This document shows positions 1 through 8,106 of a stretch of 64,000 nucleotides of DNA, one piece after another. Below the pieces are notes generated by a model. It ran no database searches. It worked only from the letters and a program-made list of their open reading frames with translations, and was not told the DNA's origin. Position 1 is the stretch's first letter. Each line of letters opens with the position of its first letter. This DNA comes from Legionellales bacterium (GTDB lineage Bacteria > Pseudomonadota > Gammaproteobacteria > Berkiellales > Berkiellaceae). Made by a program: the position numbers and the translations under genes. Where the stretch lies: NCBI GenBank assembly GCA_002708265.1, contig PANA01000005.1, forward strand, positions 397,626 to 461,625, written 5' to 3'.

Positions 1-2967
1 CTTCTCAACTTCCTTTTCAAACTTAGCAACCTCTTTCTGTCCTTTTTTAGACGCTTTATAGGCAGAAAAATCAAAAGGGTCGATTGTAAATCTTTCACTT
101 TTAAAGTCATAGTAGTGATCCTTGCCCTCGCGATTTCGGATGACAATTTGATCTTCTTTACCAACTGCCAGCAAACGCTCACGCTGAAATTTTTTACTCT
201 TTAAATGTGCTGCGACAACTGATTGTAATCGACCAACATCCTCCCCTGTGGCACTAAAAACAATTTCGCGCTCAAAAGGGCGATCATCCACTCTTGTATA
301 AGCCCCTATTAGGCCATATGCAACGGCTTTATTGATGCACATTTTATCGCGATTACGATCTAGCACACTGATACTATTGGGGATAACACTAAATCCTTCG
401 CCGTCTTCTGTAGGGGTAACTTTAAATTGGGCGTTCCCTTTTCGGTTACCTTTTGAGGGTCCGCTGGATCCTTCCATTAGAACGGATAAGGATCCATCAG
501 TATCAACTTCTGTCGCTTTGAAAGTTCGCACCGTCGGATCTGCTTCCATGATGGCTCGCAAACCAGAAGGGGAATATGTTCCCGTTGGAGCACCTTTAAA
601 ACTAACAACACTCTCTGGCTTCCCATCTGATTCCATTGAGCCACTTGCAGTTGGATCTTCATTCTCATAACCATGTTCACTAGCAACTCCAGAAAGAGTA
701 CTATTTTCTGCTGGTAGGCCATCACCGACTACAGATGGTTCATCAACACCGGGCAAAACATTTTCATACTGATGCGTTTCACCAGTGGAACTTGGTCTTA
801 CACTATGTTTATCCCTAGCCTCCCTATCAGGCAACGAAGGAGCAACAGTAGGGTGAGCATACCCATCAAGCCGAGGTTTAACAGTAGGGTTAGCATACGG
901 CCCATCAGGTCTCGGACTGCTTACAGCATGCTGCCCTCCTTCAGAACCATACAATGGGTTTGATATACCTCTCTCTGCTAATGGATTTCTCTCCATTTCT
1001 CCCCAAGAACCATACAATGGGTTTGATACACCACCTAACTCGAACGGTTTTAAAACATCTGACAATTTAGTGCTTGTTGGTAGTGGTACTTCTGATACGA
1101 CATTACTTGCTAATGTCTTAAAATGTTCACTTTCTGTATGAAAGCTCGCTGCTGCTCTTTCAGCTTTCTCACGACGCTCTGAATCTAGGCCTGGCATAGT
1201 GGCAATCTCAAACATTAGGCCTGCTGCTTCCTCAACCTTTTCAGCCGCCTCCGTTGCAAGCGTTTTTATCTCGTCAGGATAACCACTGCGATGTGCTTCC
1301 AATAAATTCGCACTAGCAGCTTCAACTAGCTGACTGCAACGAATAAATTTTTCTTTATATTCGTCTTCGTCAAAAAATTCAACTGCCGGCTCTGAGGGGC
1401 TATCAGTACCACCAATTGATATATATCCCTCTTCAGCTGCTGGATATCGAACTTCATAGCCACCCTCCATTGCTGGTTGGGAACTTCCTGAAAGTTCTGC
1501 AGCAGGATGAAAATTCCCCCCTTGGTCATACATACCTCTGCCAATGACAGAAGGGGCTGGCGCTGTATCTGAAACTGTAGGTATTACCAATCCAGAAACA
1601 GCGGATGGTTCTTCTGAAATTATAGGTGCAACACTTTGATAGTCTCCCCCAACAGTTGGCATAACAGCAGTATAAAGCGAACTACCTATACCACCTGAAG
1701 AAAACGAATTTTTAGCAGGATTAACGCCGTCTAGCACTACACTTTCATATCCTTCGTTAATAACTGGGCTACGGGAATATTCAGGATATTGATGGAGATT
1801 TCTGTTGCTTCCCAATGCCACAGCACTTTCTAATAATGGATCATCGATGGATTCAAGTTTATTTCCAAGTAATTTATCTTTAAATTTTCGTAATCGACGC
1901 CCACCTGCTCGAAAGGCGCTTTCGATTTGCATAGCTATATTAAAAGCATCGGGTTTTACTGAATTTTCCTGGCCTTTCTTAACTTGTTCTTTTGCTTTTT
2001 TAGTATCGATACCTCTGTACCATTTCTCCATTTCTGGCGTTTTGGAAAATTCTAGACTTCTCAATGCGGCCCGCTGTACCACCTGTTGAGCATCGCACCC
2101 CTTAAGCGTTTCGGAACCAACGTCTACCCCTTTCATTAAAAGCTTTATGCTGCGATTATAGGTGTCTATTATGGCTGCTCTTCTTTGAATTTTAGAAGCC
2201 AGTTCCGGTGAAGCGTTATCGATGTACTGTTGAATTTCATCATTCATTGCTCGAACCATTTCGTTCCTTTGAGAAATTCGTGAAGCTAACGCACCTTTAT
2301 AAGGTTCTTGATCTTTTTTTGCGGCTTCCCGATCTTTCTTTTTTCTAAAAGGATTCCATGAGGTGCTGGCGAGTTTACTTCGTGTTTTATCCAAATGTTT
2401 TATAGTCTTAAAGCACAACTCACGCGCCTTAGGCTCATCCTTCTCAAGTCCTCTTGTGAGCAATTCAAGAACTAAATTATCTTTTCGAACTTCAGCCCGC
2501 GCTATTCTATTTCTATCATTACTTTTTAATGCTGCTTCCCACTCAGCTAATACAGTGGAACTCTCGTCCTTTAATTGATCGAAATTAAATCCTTCTAACT
2601 TCTTTGAATATTGAGATTTCACTCTACCTACTGGCGGATAACCTTTAACAGGAGGGGGGCGATCTGCAACTACAGGTGTCCCCTCTGGTCTTTTTGACGC
2701 ATAGGCAGGTTCTTCTCTAGGCCCAAGTTCAGCGTACCCACTTGATACTGGAGCTCTTCTTATTCCCCCTGGACCTAGAGACCGGTACTCTGCACTTGAG
2801 CGAGAGGGTTGTGAATGATTATCTGCGAGATGGTCATACGTAACCTTATCCGGTCTGAAAGGTTGACGCTCCATTTTTTCCTCGTTCAAAGATGCATAGC
2901 CTGAACTTCCCTCCTTTGGCAAGGGCTGCGCTGGTCTTCCAGTATTTTTGCCTTTCTTGCGGGCCAT
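1..2967 (-). CDS. Tyrosine-motif-rich large protein, candidate host-directed effector (partial, runs off left edge)
   Basis: The reverse strand is open from ATG at 2967 to base 1, giving at least 989 residues; the C-terminus is outside the window. AAGGGGA lies 8 bases before the start. I recognise no enzyme family. Residues 1-95 carry Y-x-x-L motifs at Tyr24, 44, 61 and 78, then EEPAYAS around Tyr89, which resembles the EPIYA phosphorylation motif. Residues about 110-400 look helical and charged. Residues about 400-780 are low-complexity and Pro/Ser/Gly-rich, with more motifs: YESV (407), YQSV (443), YISI (515), duplicated SNPLYGS (652, 673), YANP (691), YAHP (703), YENV (734) and YENE (767). 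The last 200 residues look like a folded domain of unknown type. EPIYA-type motifs in CagA, Tarp and AnkA are phosphorylated by host kinases. That this protein is secreted and phosphorylated is inference. Confidence 0.6.
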   Translation of the reverse strand, partial: MARKKGKNTGRPAQPLPKEGSSGYASLNEEKMERQPFRPDKVTYDHLADNHSQPSRSSAEYRSLGPGGIRRAPVSSGYAELGPREEPAYASKRPEGTPVVADRPPPVKGYPPVGRVKSQYSKKLEGFNFDQLKDESSTVLAEWEAALKSNDRNRIARAEVRKDNLVLELLTRGLEKDEPKARELCFKTIKHLDKTRSKLASTSWNPFRKKKDREAAKKDQEPYKGALASRISQRNEMVRAMNDEIQQYIDNASPELASKIQRRAAIIDTYNRSIKLLMKGVDVGSETLKGCDAQQVVQRAALRSLEFSKTPEMEKWYRGIDTKKAKEQVKKGQENSVKPDAFNIAMQIESAFRAGGRRLRKFKDKLLGNKLESIDDPLLESAVALGSNRNLHQYPEYSRSPVINEGYESVVLDGVNPAKNSFSSGGIGSSLYTAVMPTVGGDYQSVAPIISEEPSAVSGLVIPTVSDTAPAPSVIGRGMYDQGGNFHPAAELSGSSQPAMEGGYEVRYPAAEEGYISIGGTDSPSEPAVEFFDEDEYKEKFIRCSQLVEAASANLLEAHRSGYPDEIKTLATEAAEKVEEAAGLMFEIATMPGLDSERREKAERAAASFHTESEHFKTLASNVVSEVPLPTSTKLSDVLKPFELGGVSNPLYGSWGEMERNPLAERGISNPLYGSEGGQHAVSSPRPDGPYANPTVKPRLDGYAHPTVAPSLPDREARDKHSVRPSSTGETHQYENVLPGVDEPSVVGDGLPAENSTLSGVASEHGYENEDPTASGSMESDGKPESVVSFKGAPTGTYSPSGLRAIMEADPTVRTFKATEVDTDGSLSVLMEGSSGPSKGNRKGNAQFKVTPTEDGEGFSVIPNSISVLDRNRDKMCINKAVAYGLIGAYTRVDDRPFEREIVFSATGEDVGRLQSVVAAHLKSKKFQRERLLAVGKEDQIVIRNREGKDHYYDFKSERFTIDPFDFSAYKASKKGQKEVAKFEKEVEK

Positions 2968-3040
2968 CTAACACTTCCCCTTACTTAGTTCTTCGAAGCA
3001 TGCTTTGGTGTACTTCGTTGACCTAATCTAAAACTGTTTT

Positions 3041-3052
3041 AACAGTACTGTT
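3041..3052. promoter_or_regulatory. Perfect 12-bp palindrome between divergent genes
   Basis: AACAGTACTGTT is self-complementary. It overlaps a second imperfect dyad (CTGTT-TT-AACAG at 3034-3045) in the 169-bp gap between the tyrosine-motif gene and rodA, with a TTGACC hexamer at 3019-3024 nearby. It could be an operator for one or both divergent genes. It does not match the enterobacterial LexA box spacing, and no regulator can be named. Confidence 0.25.
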
Positions 3053-3136
3053 CATTAGAGAGTTTATCGGCAGTTAGTTTCCATTCTTTAGCGCCATCGT
3101 GTACTTTCACAGACAAGACAAGACAGGAGAGTCGTC

Positions 3137-4216
3137 ATGTTTGCAAAGCGGTCATGGCATATCGATATTCCGTTATTGATGAGCTTATTAATTGTAATTG
3201 GGTATGGGATGTTGGTTTTGTACAGTGCATCTGGGCAGAGTCACCCATTTATGTTGAAACAGGTCGTCCGAACAGTCATGGGTTTCGGGGTGTTGATCCT
3301 TTGTGCTCAGATTCCGCCACGCGTGTATTATCGTTTGGCCCCGTGGCTATATTGGGCTGGCATTATCATGTTGCTGCTGGTGTTAGCTTTTTCAATGGCT
3401 CACAAGGGCGCCCATCGCTGGTTAGATTTAAAGGTTGTGCGTTTTCAGCCGGCTGAGTTAATGAAAATAGCCGTGCCTTTGATGTTGGCGCGCTATTTAA
3501 ACGATCGAACACTCCCCCCTACTTTCCAGACGTTGTGTCTTTGTTTGGGCATGATTATGTTACCTGGGCTATTGATTGCGAAACAGCCTGATTTAGGGAC
3601 GAGTTTGTTAATTACGTCATCTGGTTTATTTGTCCTATTTTTTGCTGGGATTGGCTGGCGGTGGATAGTTGGAGCTCTGGTCACTGTTTTAACGATGATC
3701 CCTGTGGCATGGCATTTTTTAATGCATGGTTACCAAAAAAGACGCGTTATCACTTTTCTAAACCCAGAGCACGATCCATTAGGAAGTGGCTATCATATTA
3801 TTCAATCCAAAATCGCTATTGGCTCTGGGGGTTTATGGGGACAAGGATTTTTGGCCGGCAGCCAATCTCAACTGCGCTTTCTACCAGAGCGTCATACAGA
3901 TTTTATTTTTGCTGTTTTGGGCGAGGAGTTTGGTCTTATCGGGGCCGTAATTTTATTGCTCATGTATTGTTTAGTATTACTCCGAGGTGGCTGGATTTGT
4001 TATCAGGCTGACCAGACGTTTACCCGATTGTTAGGTGCCTCAATGATGTCCACATTTTTTGTATATATATTTGTAAACATAGGGATGGTATGTGGGGTGT
4101 TACCGATTGTTGGTTTGCCATTGCCGTTAATGAGTTATGGTGGCACGGCCCTGGTGACGTTGATGGCAGGATTCGGTATCCTGATGTCCATACACACTCA
4201 TAAACGTCGATTGTAG
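3137..4216 (+). CDS. rodA: Rod-shape SEDS peptidoglycan polymerase RodA
   Basis: RodA is the inner-membrane glycosyltransferase that polymerises lipid II during side-wall elongation, together with PBP2. The 359 residues match the family length and show about ten hydrophobic segments. The conserved block PERHTDFIFAV at residues 250-260 includes the catalytic Asp255, and EEFGLIG follows. The C-terminal GLPLPLMSYGG motif of SEDS proteins is also present. AGGAGAG six bases upstream fixes the ATG. It opens a compact operon with mltB, rlpA, dacA and dat. PBP2 (mrdA), often just upstream, is not here; the divergent tyrosine-motif gene takes that place. Confidence 0.95.
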   Translation: MFAKRSWHIDIPLLMSLLIVIGYGMLVLYSASGQSHPFMLKQVVRTVMGFGVLILCAQIPPRVYYRLAPWLYWAGIIMLLLVLAFSMAHKGAHRWLDLKVVRFQPAELMKIAVPLMLARYLNDRTLPPTFQTLCLCLGMIMLPGLLIAKQPDLGTSLLITSSGLFVLFFAGIGWRWIVGALVTVLTMIPVAWHFLMHGYQKRRVITFLNPEHDPLGSGYHIIQSKIAIGSGGLWGQGFLAGSQSQLRFLPERHTDFIFAVLGEEFGLIGAVILLLMYCLVLLRGGWICYQADQTFTRLLGASMMSTFFVYIFVNIGMVCGVLPIVGLPLPLMSYGGTALVTLMAGFGILMSIHTHKRRL

Positions 4217-4227
4217 AGGGATAGGAT

Positions 4228-5220
4228 ATGTTCAAGGAATTAGTTAGAACAGCAGTGTTATGGGGTTTGTTGTCATCATCGGTGATAGCGGGTCCAGCGG
4301 TAGGGTTATTAGAGGATCCTCAAGTACAAACATTTATAGATGAGATGGTAGACCGGCATCAATTTGACCGGGTTGTTTTACAATCGATTTTCGAGCAGGC
4401 GCATGTACAAGATGGTATTTTAAAGGCGATTGCCAGTCCTTATGAGGCCAAGCCATGGTATCAATATCGACCTTTATTTGTAACGGACAAGCATGTTCAG
4501 CGCGGGGTTGAGTTTTGGAAGGCGCATAAAGAGTCATTAGACGCAGCGGAGCATTATTATGGTATACCGCCTGAGATGATTGTTGCCATTTTAGGTATTG
4601 AGACACGTTATGGTAGCAACACAGGCAATCACAAAGTTTTAGATGCTTTATCCACATTAGCATTTAAGTACCCACCTCGTTCTAAGTTCTTCCGCCAAGA
4701 GTTGGAGCAATTTCTACTATTAGTGAAAGAAGAAGATTTAGATTTATTTGATTTGAAGGGTTCTTATGCGGGGGCAATTGGAGCGCCGCAGTTTATACCA
4801 AGCAGTTACCGGCATTATGCGGTAGATTTTAGTGGAACGGGTCATCGTGATTTATTCCATGACATGGATGATGTCATTGGTTCAGTGGCCAATTATTTTG
4901 CTAAGCATGGTTGGGAGAAAAACAAGCCTGTTGCCGTACCGGTTCATGCCATGCAGCCATTGGAAGGGTTAGCGGCGCCTCGTAACAATCCCAAGCCTAA
5001 CTACAAGGCTGGAGAATTAATACCACAGGGCATTGATGTTCCAAAGTCTATTCGCAAAGAGCAGGTAGCCTTGATTGAGTTAGAAGGTGAGAATGGTCCT
5101 GAGTATTGGTTAGGTGCGAAGAATTTCTACGTGATCACTCGTTACAATCACTCTAGCTTATATGGCATGGCGGCTTTCCAATTGAGTCAAGAAATCAAGA
5201 AGCAATTCGATAAATCCTGA
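4228..5220 (+). CDS. mltB: Lytic murein transglycosylase B
   Basis: MltB cleaves the MurNAc-GlcNAc bond with formation of 1,6-anhydro-MurNAc, remodelling periplasmic peptidoglycan. The 330-residue product has an N-terminal signal-like segment (residues 1-21). The family motif GIETRYGSN contains the catalytic glutamate, Glu125, and YAGAIGAPQFIPSSYR follows, typical of GH103 enzymes. Unlike E. coli MltB it shows no lipobox cysteine, so it may be soluble in the periplasm. It begins 11 bases after rodA, and its TGA overlaps the ATG of rlpA by one base, indicating translational coupling in a cell-wall operon. Confidence 0.93.
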   Translation: MFKELVRTAVLWGLLSSSVIAGPAVGLLEDPQVQTFIDEMVDRHQFDRVVLQSIFEQAHVQDGILKAIASPYEAKPWYQYRPLFVTDKHVQRGVEFWKAHKESLDAAEHYYGIPPEMIVAILGIETRYGSNTGNHKVLDALSTLAFKYPPRSKFFRQELEQFLLLVKEEDLDLFDLKGSYAGAIGAPQFIPSSYRHYAVDFSGTGHRDLFHDMDDVIGSVANYFAKHGWEKNKPVAVPVHAMQPLEGLAAPRNNPKPNYKAGELIPQGIDVPKSIRKEQVALIELEGENGPEYWLGAKNFYVITRYNHSSLYGMAAFQLSQEIKKQFDKS

Positions 5221-5984
5221 TGAAACGTTGGCTATTGCTGACCACTTTGGTTATTTTTGCCAGTGCGTGTGGGCCGATTCAAGATCGGCCCCCTCGCTTT
5301 ACACGCAATGTGCATCGAATCCCTGATGCTGTTCCCAAAAAAGAATCGTTGAGTCGAATTGGCAATCGTTCTTATACGGTATTTGGCCAACGCTATCACC
5401 CTATGCCTTCTGCCAAGGGGTACAAAGAAGTTGGAATTGCTTCTTGGTATGGTATGAAGTTTCATGGACGCGAAACATCGAGCGGCGATTTATATGATGT
5501 ATATGGCATGACTGCGGCTCATAAAACCTTACCTTTACCGACGTATGTAAAGGTCACCAATTGTTCGAATCAACGCTCAGTGATTGTGAAGGTAAACGAT
5601 CGAGGGCCTTTTCACGGCGACCGAATTATTGATTTATCTTACGCTGCAGCGCAAAAGTTATATATTGATGGCACGGCTAAGGTATTGGTAGAAGCCATCG
5701 ATCCTAACGATCCATCTTTTCAAGTTAGACGGCCGAAAACAAAACCCCCTTCTATATTGCCGTCTCTGACAAAATATTATGTCCAGCTGGGTGTATTTTC
5801 ATCTCGAGGAAATGCAGAAAAATTAATTGAGCGCCTTGAGCCTCACACCTCAGCTGAAATCAAAATGCGCCGAAATCAATATCGTGTTTTAGCGGGGCCT
5901 TTTTCTACGCGACGACAAGCGCATGATGTCGGTGAAAAACTCAGGTCAGTTGGCTTCGAAAACACACACATTGTTCCGAGTTAA
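5220..5984 (+). CDS. rlpA: Septal ring lytic transglycosylase / rare lipoprotein A (RlpA)
   Basis: This 254-residue envelope protein has a short signal sequence ending FASAC, with Cys17 as the probable lipidation site (the -3 position is slightly atypical). A double-psi beta-barrel domain follows, with GIASWYGMKFHGRETSSGD and VKVNDRGPF. A C-terminal SPOR domain (about 178-254) begins YYVQLGVFSS. RlpA proteins bind denuded glycan strands through SPOR and, in some species, act as lytic transglycosylases at the septum. The position between mltB and dacA is the usual gammaproteobacterial order. Confidence 0.92.
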   Translation: MKRWLLLTTLVIFASACGPIQDRPPRFTRNVHRIPDAVPKKESLSRIGNRSYTVFGQRYHPMPSAKGYKEVGIASWYGMKFHGRETSSGDLYDVYGMTAAHKTLPLPTYVKVTNCSNQRSVIVKVNDRGPFHGDRIIDLSYAAAQKLYIDGTAKVLVEAIDPNDPSFQVRRPKTKPPSILPSLTKYYVQLGVFSSRGNAEKLIERLEPHTSAEIKMRRNQYRVLAGPFSTRRQAHDVGEKLRSVGFENTHIVPS

Positions 5985-6046
5985 TGGTAAACTGCTAGAA
6001 TTAATGCTATTAACCCCAACTGCGATATTAAAAAGGGAATTTAGGA

Positions 6047-7216
6047 ATGAAACAGAGCATCTGTGCACGATATCTCTCTGTGGTATTTTTTATGTTAGTT
6101 GCCACAGTCGCTCAGGCCAATGGTTTAGGCATCATTGTCCCTAACTCACCGCCTGTCAACGCGACCGCGCATATTTTGATGGACTATCACTCTGGAGAAG
6201 TTTTGAGTGAGCATCTGTCTGAGGAGCGGGTTGAGCCAGCGTCTTTAACCAAGATTATGACAATGTATGTCATTGACTATGAATTAGCGAGTGGTCGTTT
6301 ACATGAAGATGAGATGGTCACCATTTCAGAAAAAGCATGGCGCGCGGAAGGCGCTCGTATGTTTGTTGAGGTCAACACTCAGGTTAGCGTAGCAGATTTG
6401 ATACGCGGCATTATTATCCAATCAGGAAATGATGCATCAATAGCGATGGCTGAATACATTGCTGGTTCTGAGGATGCATTTGTTGCGATGATGAATCAGC
6501 ATGCACAGCGCTTAGGCATGCAGAACACGCACTTCGAGAATGTAACGGGTATTCCTACGGAGGGTCATTACTCCACTGCGAAGGATTTAGCATTACTGTC
6601 TTCAGCGATTATTCGTGATTTCCCTGAAAACTATGCTTTGTACTCAGAGAAGTGGTTCAGTTACAACGGCATCAAACAGCCCAACCGCAACCGTCTATTG
6701 TGGCGCAATGATCATGTTGATGGCATTAAGACCGGGCACACAGACAGCGCTGGTTATTGTTTAGTGGCTTCTGCTGCAAAAGACAATATGCGATTGATCT
6801 CGGTTGTATTGGGTGCCAATGATGACACTGGTCGAACGGATGGTTCAAACAAGTTATTAACTTATGGTTTCCGTTTCTTTGAGACGCACCGTTTATTTGC
6901 GTCATACAAACCGCTCAAACAAGCACGCGTTTGGATGGGTAACTCGGCTGAATTGGCTTTAGGAACAACTGAAGACATTTTTGTCACGATTCCTCAGGGC
7001 CATTATGACGACTTAACAGCAACCATTCGTTTAGACAACAACATTCGGGCTCCGATTACTGAAGGGGCGCGTTATGGAACGATTGAGGTGTCTTTAGGCG
7101 ATCAGTTACTAGCTACCAAGCCTTTGATATCTCTTCACAATGTTGATAAAGGTGGTGTATTTAGACGCTTTAAAGATTATGTCAGCATGACATTTAGTAG
7201 CAGTCAGAGTTCATGA
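6047..7216 (+). CDS. dacA: D-alanyl-D-alanine carboxypeptidase, PBP5/6 family
   Basis: A periplasmic, membrane-anchored low-molecular-weight penicillin-binding protein that trims the terminal D-Ala from pentapeptide stems. The 389 residues include a signal peptide ending near AQANG (residue 25) and the three serine-acyltransferase motifs: SLTK (Ser66-Lys69), SGN (126-128) and KTG (228-230). A C-terminal beta domain ends in an amphipathic tail (FRRFKDYVSMTF) typical of PBP5 membrane anchors. Its stop overlaps the ATG of the transaminase gene by four bases. Confidence 0.95.
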   Translation: MKQSICARYLSVVFFMLVATVAQANGLGIIVPNSPPVNATAHILMDYHSGEVLSEHLSEERVEPASLTKIMTMYVIDYELASGRLHEDEMVTISEKAWRAEGARMFVEVNTQVSVADLIRGIIIQSGNDASIAMAEYIAGSEDAFVAMMNQHAQRLGMQNTHFENVTGIPTEGHYSTAKDLALLSSAIIRDFPENYALYSEKWFSYNGIKQPNRNRLLWRNDHVDGIKTGHTDSAGYCLVASAAKDNMRLISVVLGANDDTGRTDGSNKLLTYGFRFFETHRLFASYKPLKQARVWMGNSAELALGTTEDIFVTIPQGHYDDLTATIRLDNNIRAPITEGARYGTIEVSLGDQLLATKPLISLHNVDKGGVFRRFKDYVSMTFSSSQSS

Positions 7217-8064
7217 CACCGGTCTATTTAAACGGTCAATTTGTAGCCCGCGATCAAGCCACCATTTCGGTATTTGATCGCGGGTTTTTATTTGCAGATG
7301 GTATTTATGAGGTAGTGGCTTATTTTAATCGCTGCGCGCCTTTTTTAGCGGAACATTTTGCACGCTTGGAGCAATCATGCCGCGCGATATCTTTACCCTG
7401 TCCTTTTGACTTATCGACATTTACATCAGTGGTGGAATCTCTGGCTCAAAAAGAGTCGAGCGATGATTTTCTTGTTTATTGCCAAATCACTCGTGGGGCT
7501 CAACCCACTCGGGCGCATCCGATCCCTGAGGTGATTGAACCGACTGTATTTGTAATGACACAATCAGTGCCAGCTTTTTCGATTGAGCGGTTAAAGAGAG
7601 GGTTCCATGCGGCGAGTGTTATTGAGAACCGGTGGTCTCGATGTGATATAAAATCTGTGGCGTTATTAGCAAACGTGTTAGCCCTTCAAAGTGCTAAAAT
7701 GGTGGACTCTGAGGCAGTTGAAGCTATTTACTTTGCAGATGACATTTTGCATGAGGGCGCAAGCTCGGCTGTTATGATTGTCAAAGAGGGCGTTATTCAA
7801 GCGCCACCGGATTCCCATGCTTTATTGCCCAGTATCACCCGATGCACTATGCAGAAACTGGCCCATTCATTGGACATTCCGTTTGAGGCAAAGCAAATCA
7901 CCAAAAACGATGTCATCAATGCTGATGAGATATTCATTGCCAGTGCTTCTCGTATCTTATTTCCCATTACAAAGCTGGACAACCAACCTGTTTCTAATGG
8001 AGAACCGGGGCCCATTTGGTTGAAACTAATACAAGCCTTTCAAAAACATCTCGCTCAGTTATAA
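7213..8064 (+). CDS. dat: D-alanine / D-amino-acid transaminase (class IV aminotransferase)
   Basis: This PLP enzyme interconverts D-alanine and D-glutamate with their 2-oxo acids and would link cell-wall D-amino acids to central metabolism. The 283 residues carry the fold-type IV signature, with the Schiff-base lysine Lys147 in CDIKSVALL, the N-terminal block DRGFLFADGIYEV and QITRG near residues 91-95. It overlaps dacA by ATGA and so belongs to the peptidoglycan operon. In many gammaproteobacteria this neighbourhood continues with a DUF493 gene and lipB; here synteny breaks directly after dat. A branched-chain aminotransferase role is possible but less likely. Confidence 0.85.
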   Translation: MTPVYLNGQFVARDQATISVFDRGFLFADGIYEVVAYFNRCAPFLAEHFARLEQSCRAISLPCPFDLSTFTSVVESLAQKESSDDFLVYCQITRGAQPTRAHPIPEVIEPTVFVMTQSVPAFSIERLKRGFHAASVIENRWSRCDIKSVALLANVLALQSAKMVDSEAVEAIYFADDILHEGASSAVMIVKEGVIQAPPDSHALLPSITRCTMQKLAHSLDIPFEAKQITKNDVINADEIFIASASRILFPITKLDNQPVSNGEPGPIWLKLIQAFQKHLAQL

Positions 8065-8106
8065 TGCTCGCTCGTTTTGAGAACATTATTATGAGGAAGA
8101 GCATCT

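Noticed and set aside
2700..2967. True ITAM in the tyrosine protein
   Set aside because: The Y-x-x-L motifs are 13 or more residues apart, beyond the 6-12 spacing of an ITAM, so only ITIM-like single sites are claimed.
3034..3052. LexA (SOS) box upstream of rodA
   Set aside because: The dyads do not match CTGT-N8-ACAG spacing and no SOS gene is adjacent; kept only as an unassigned palindrome.
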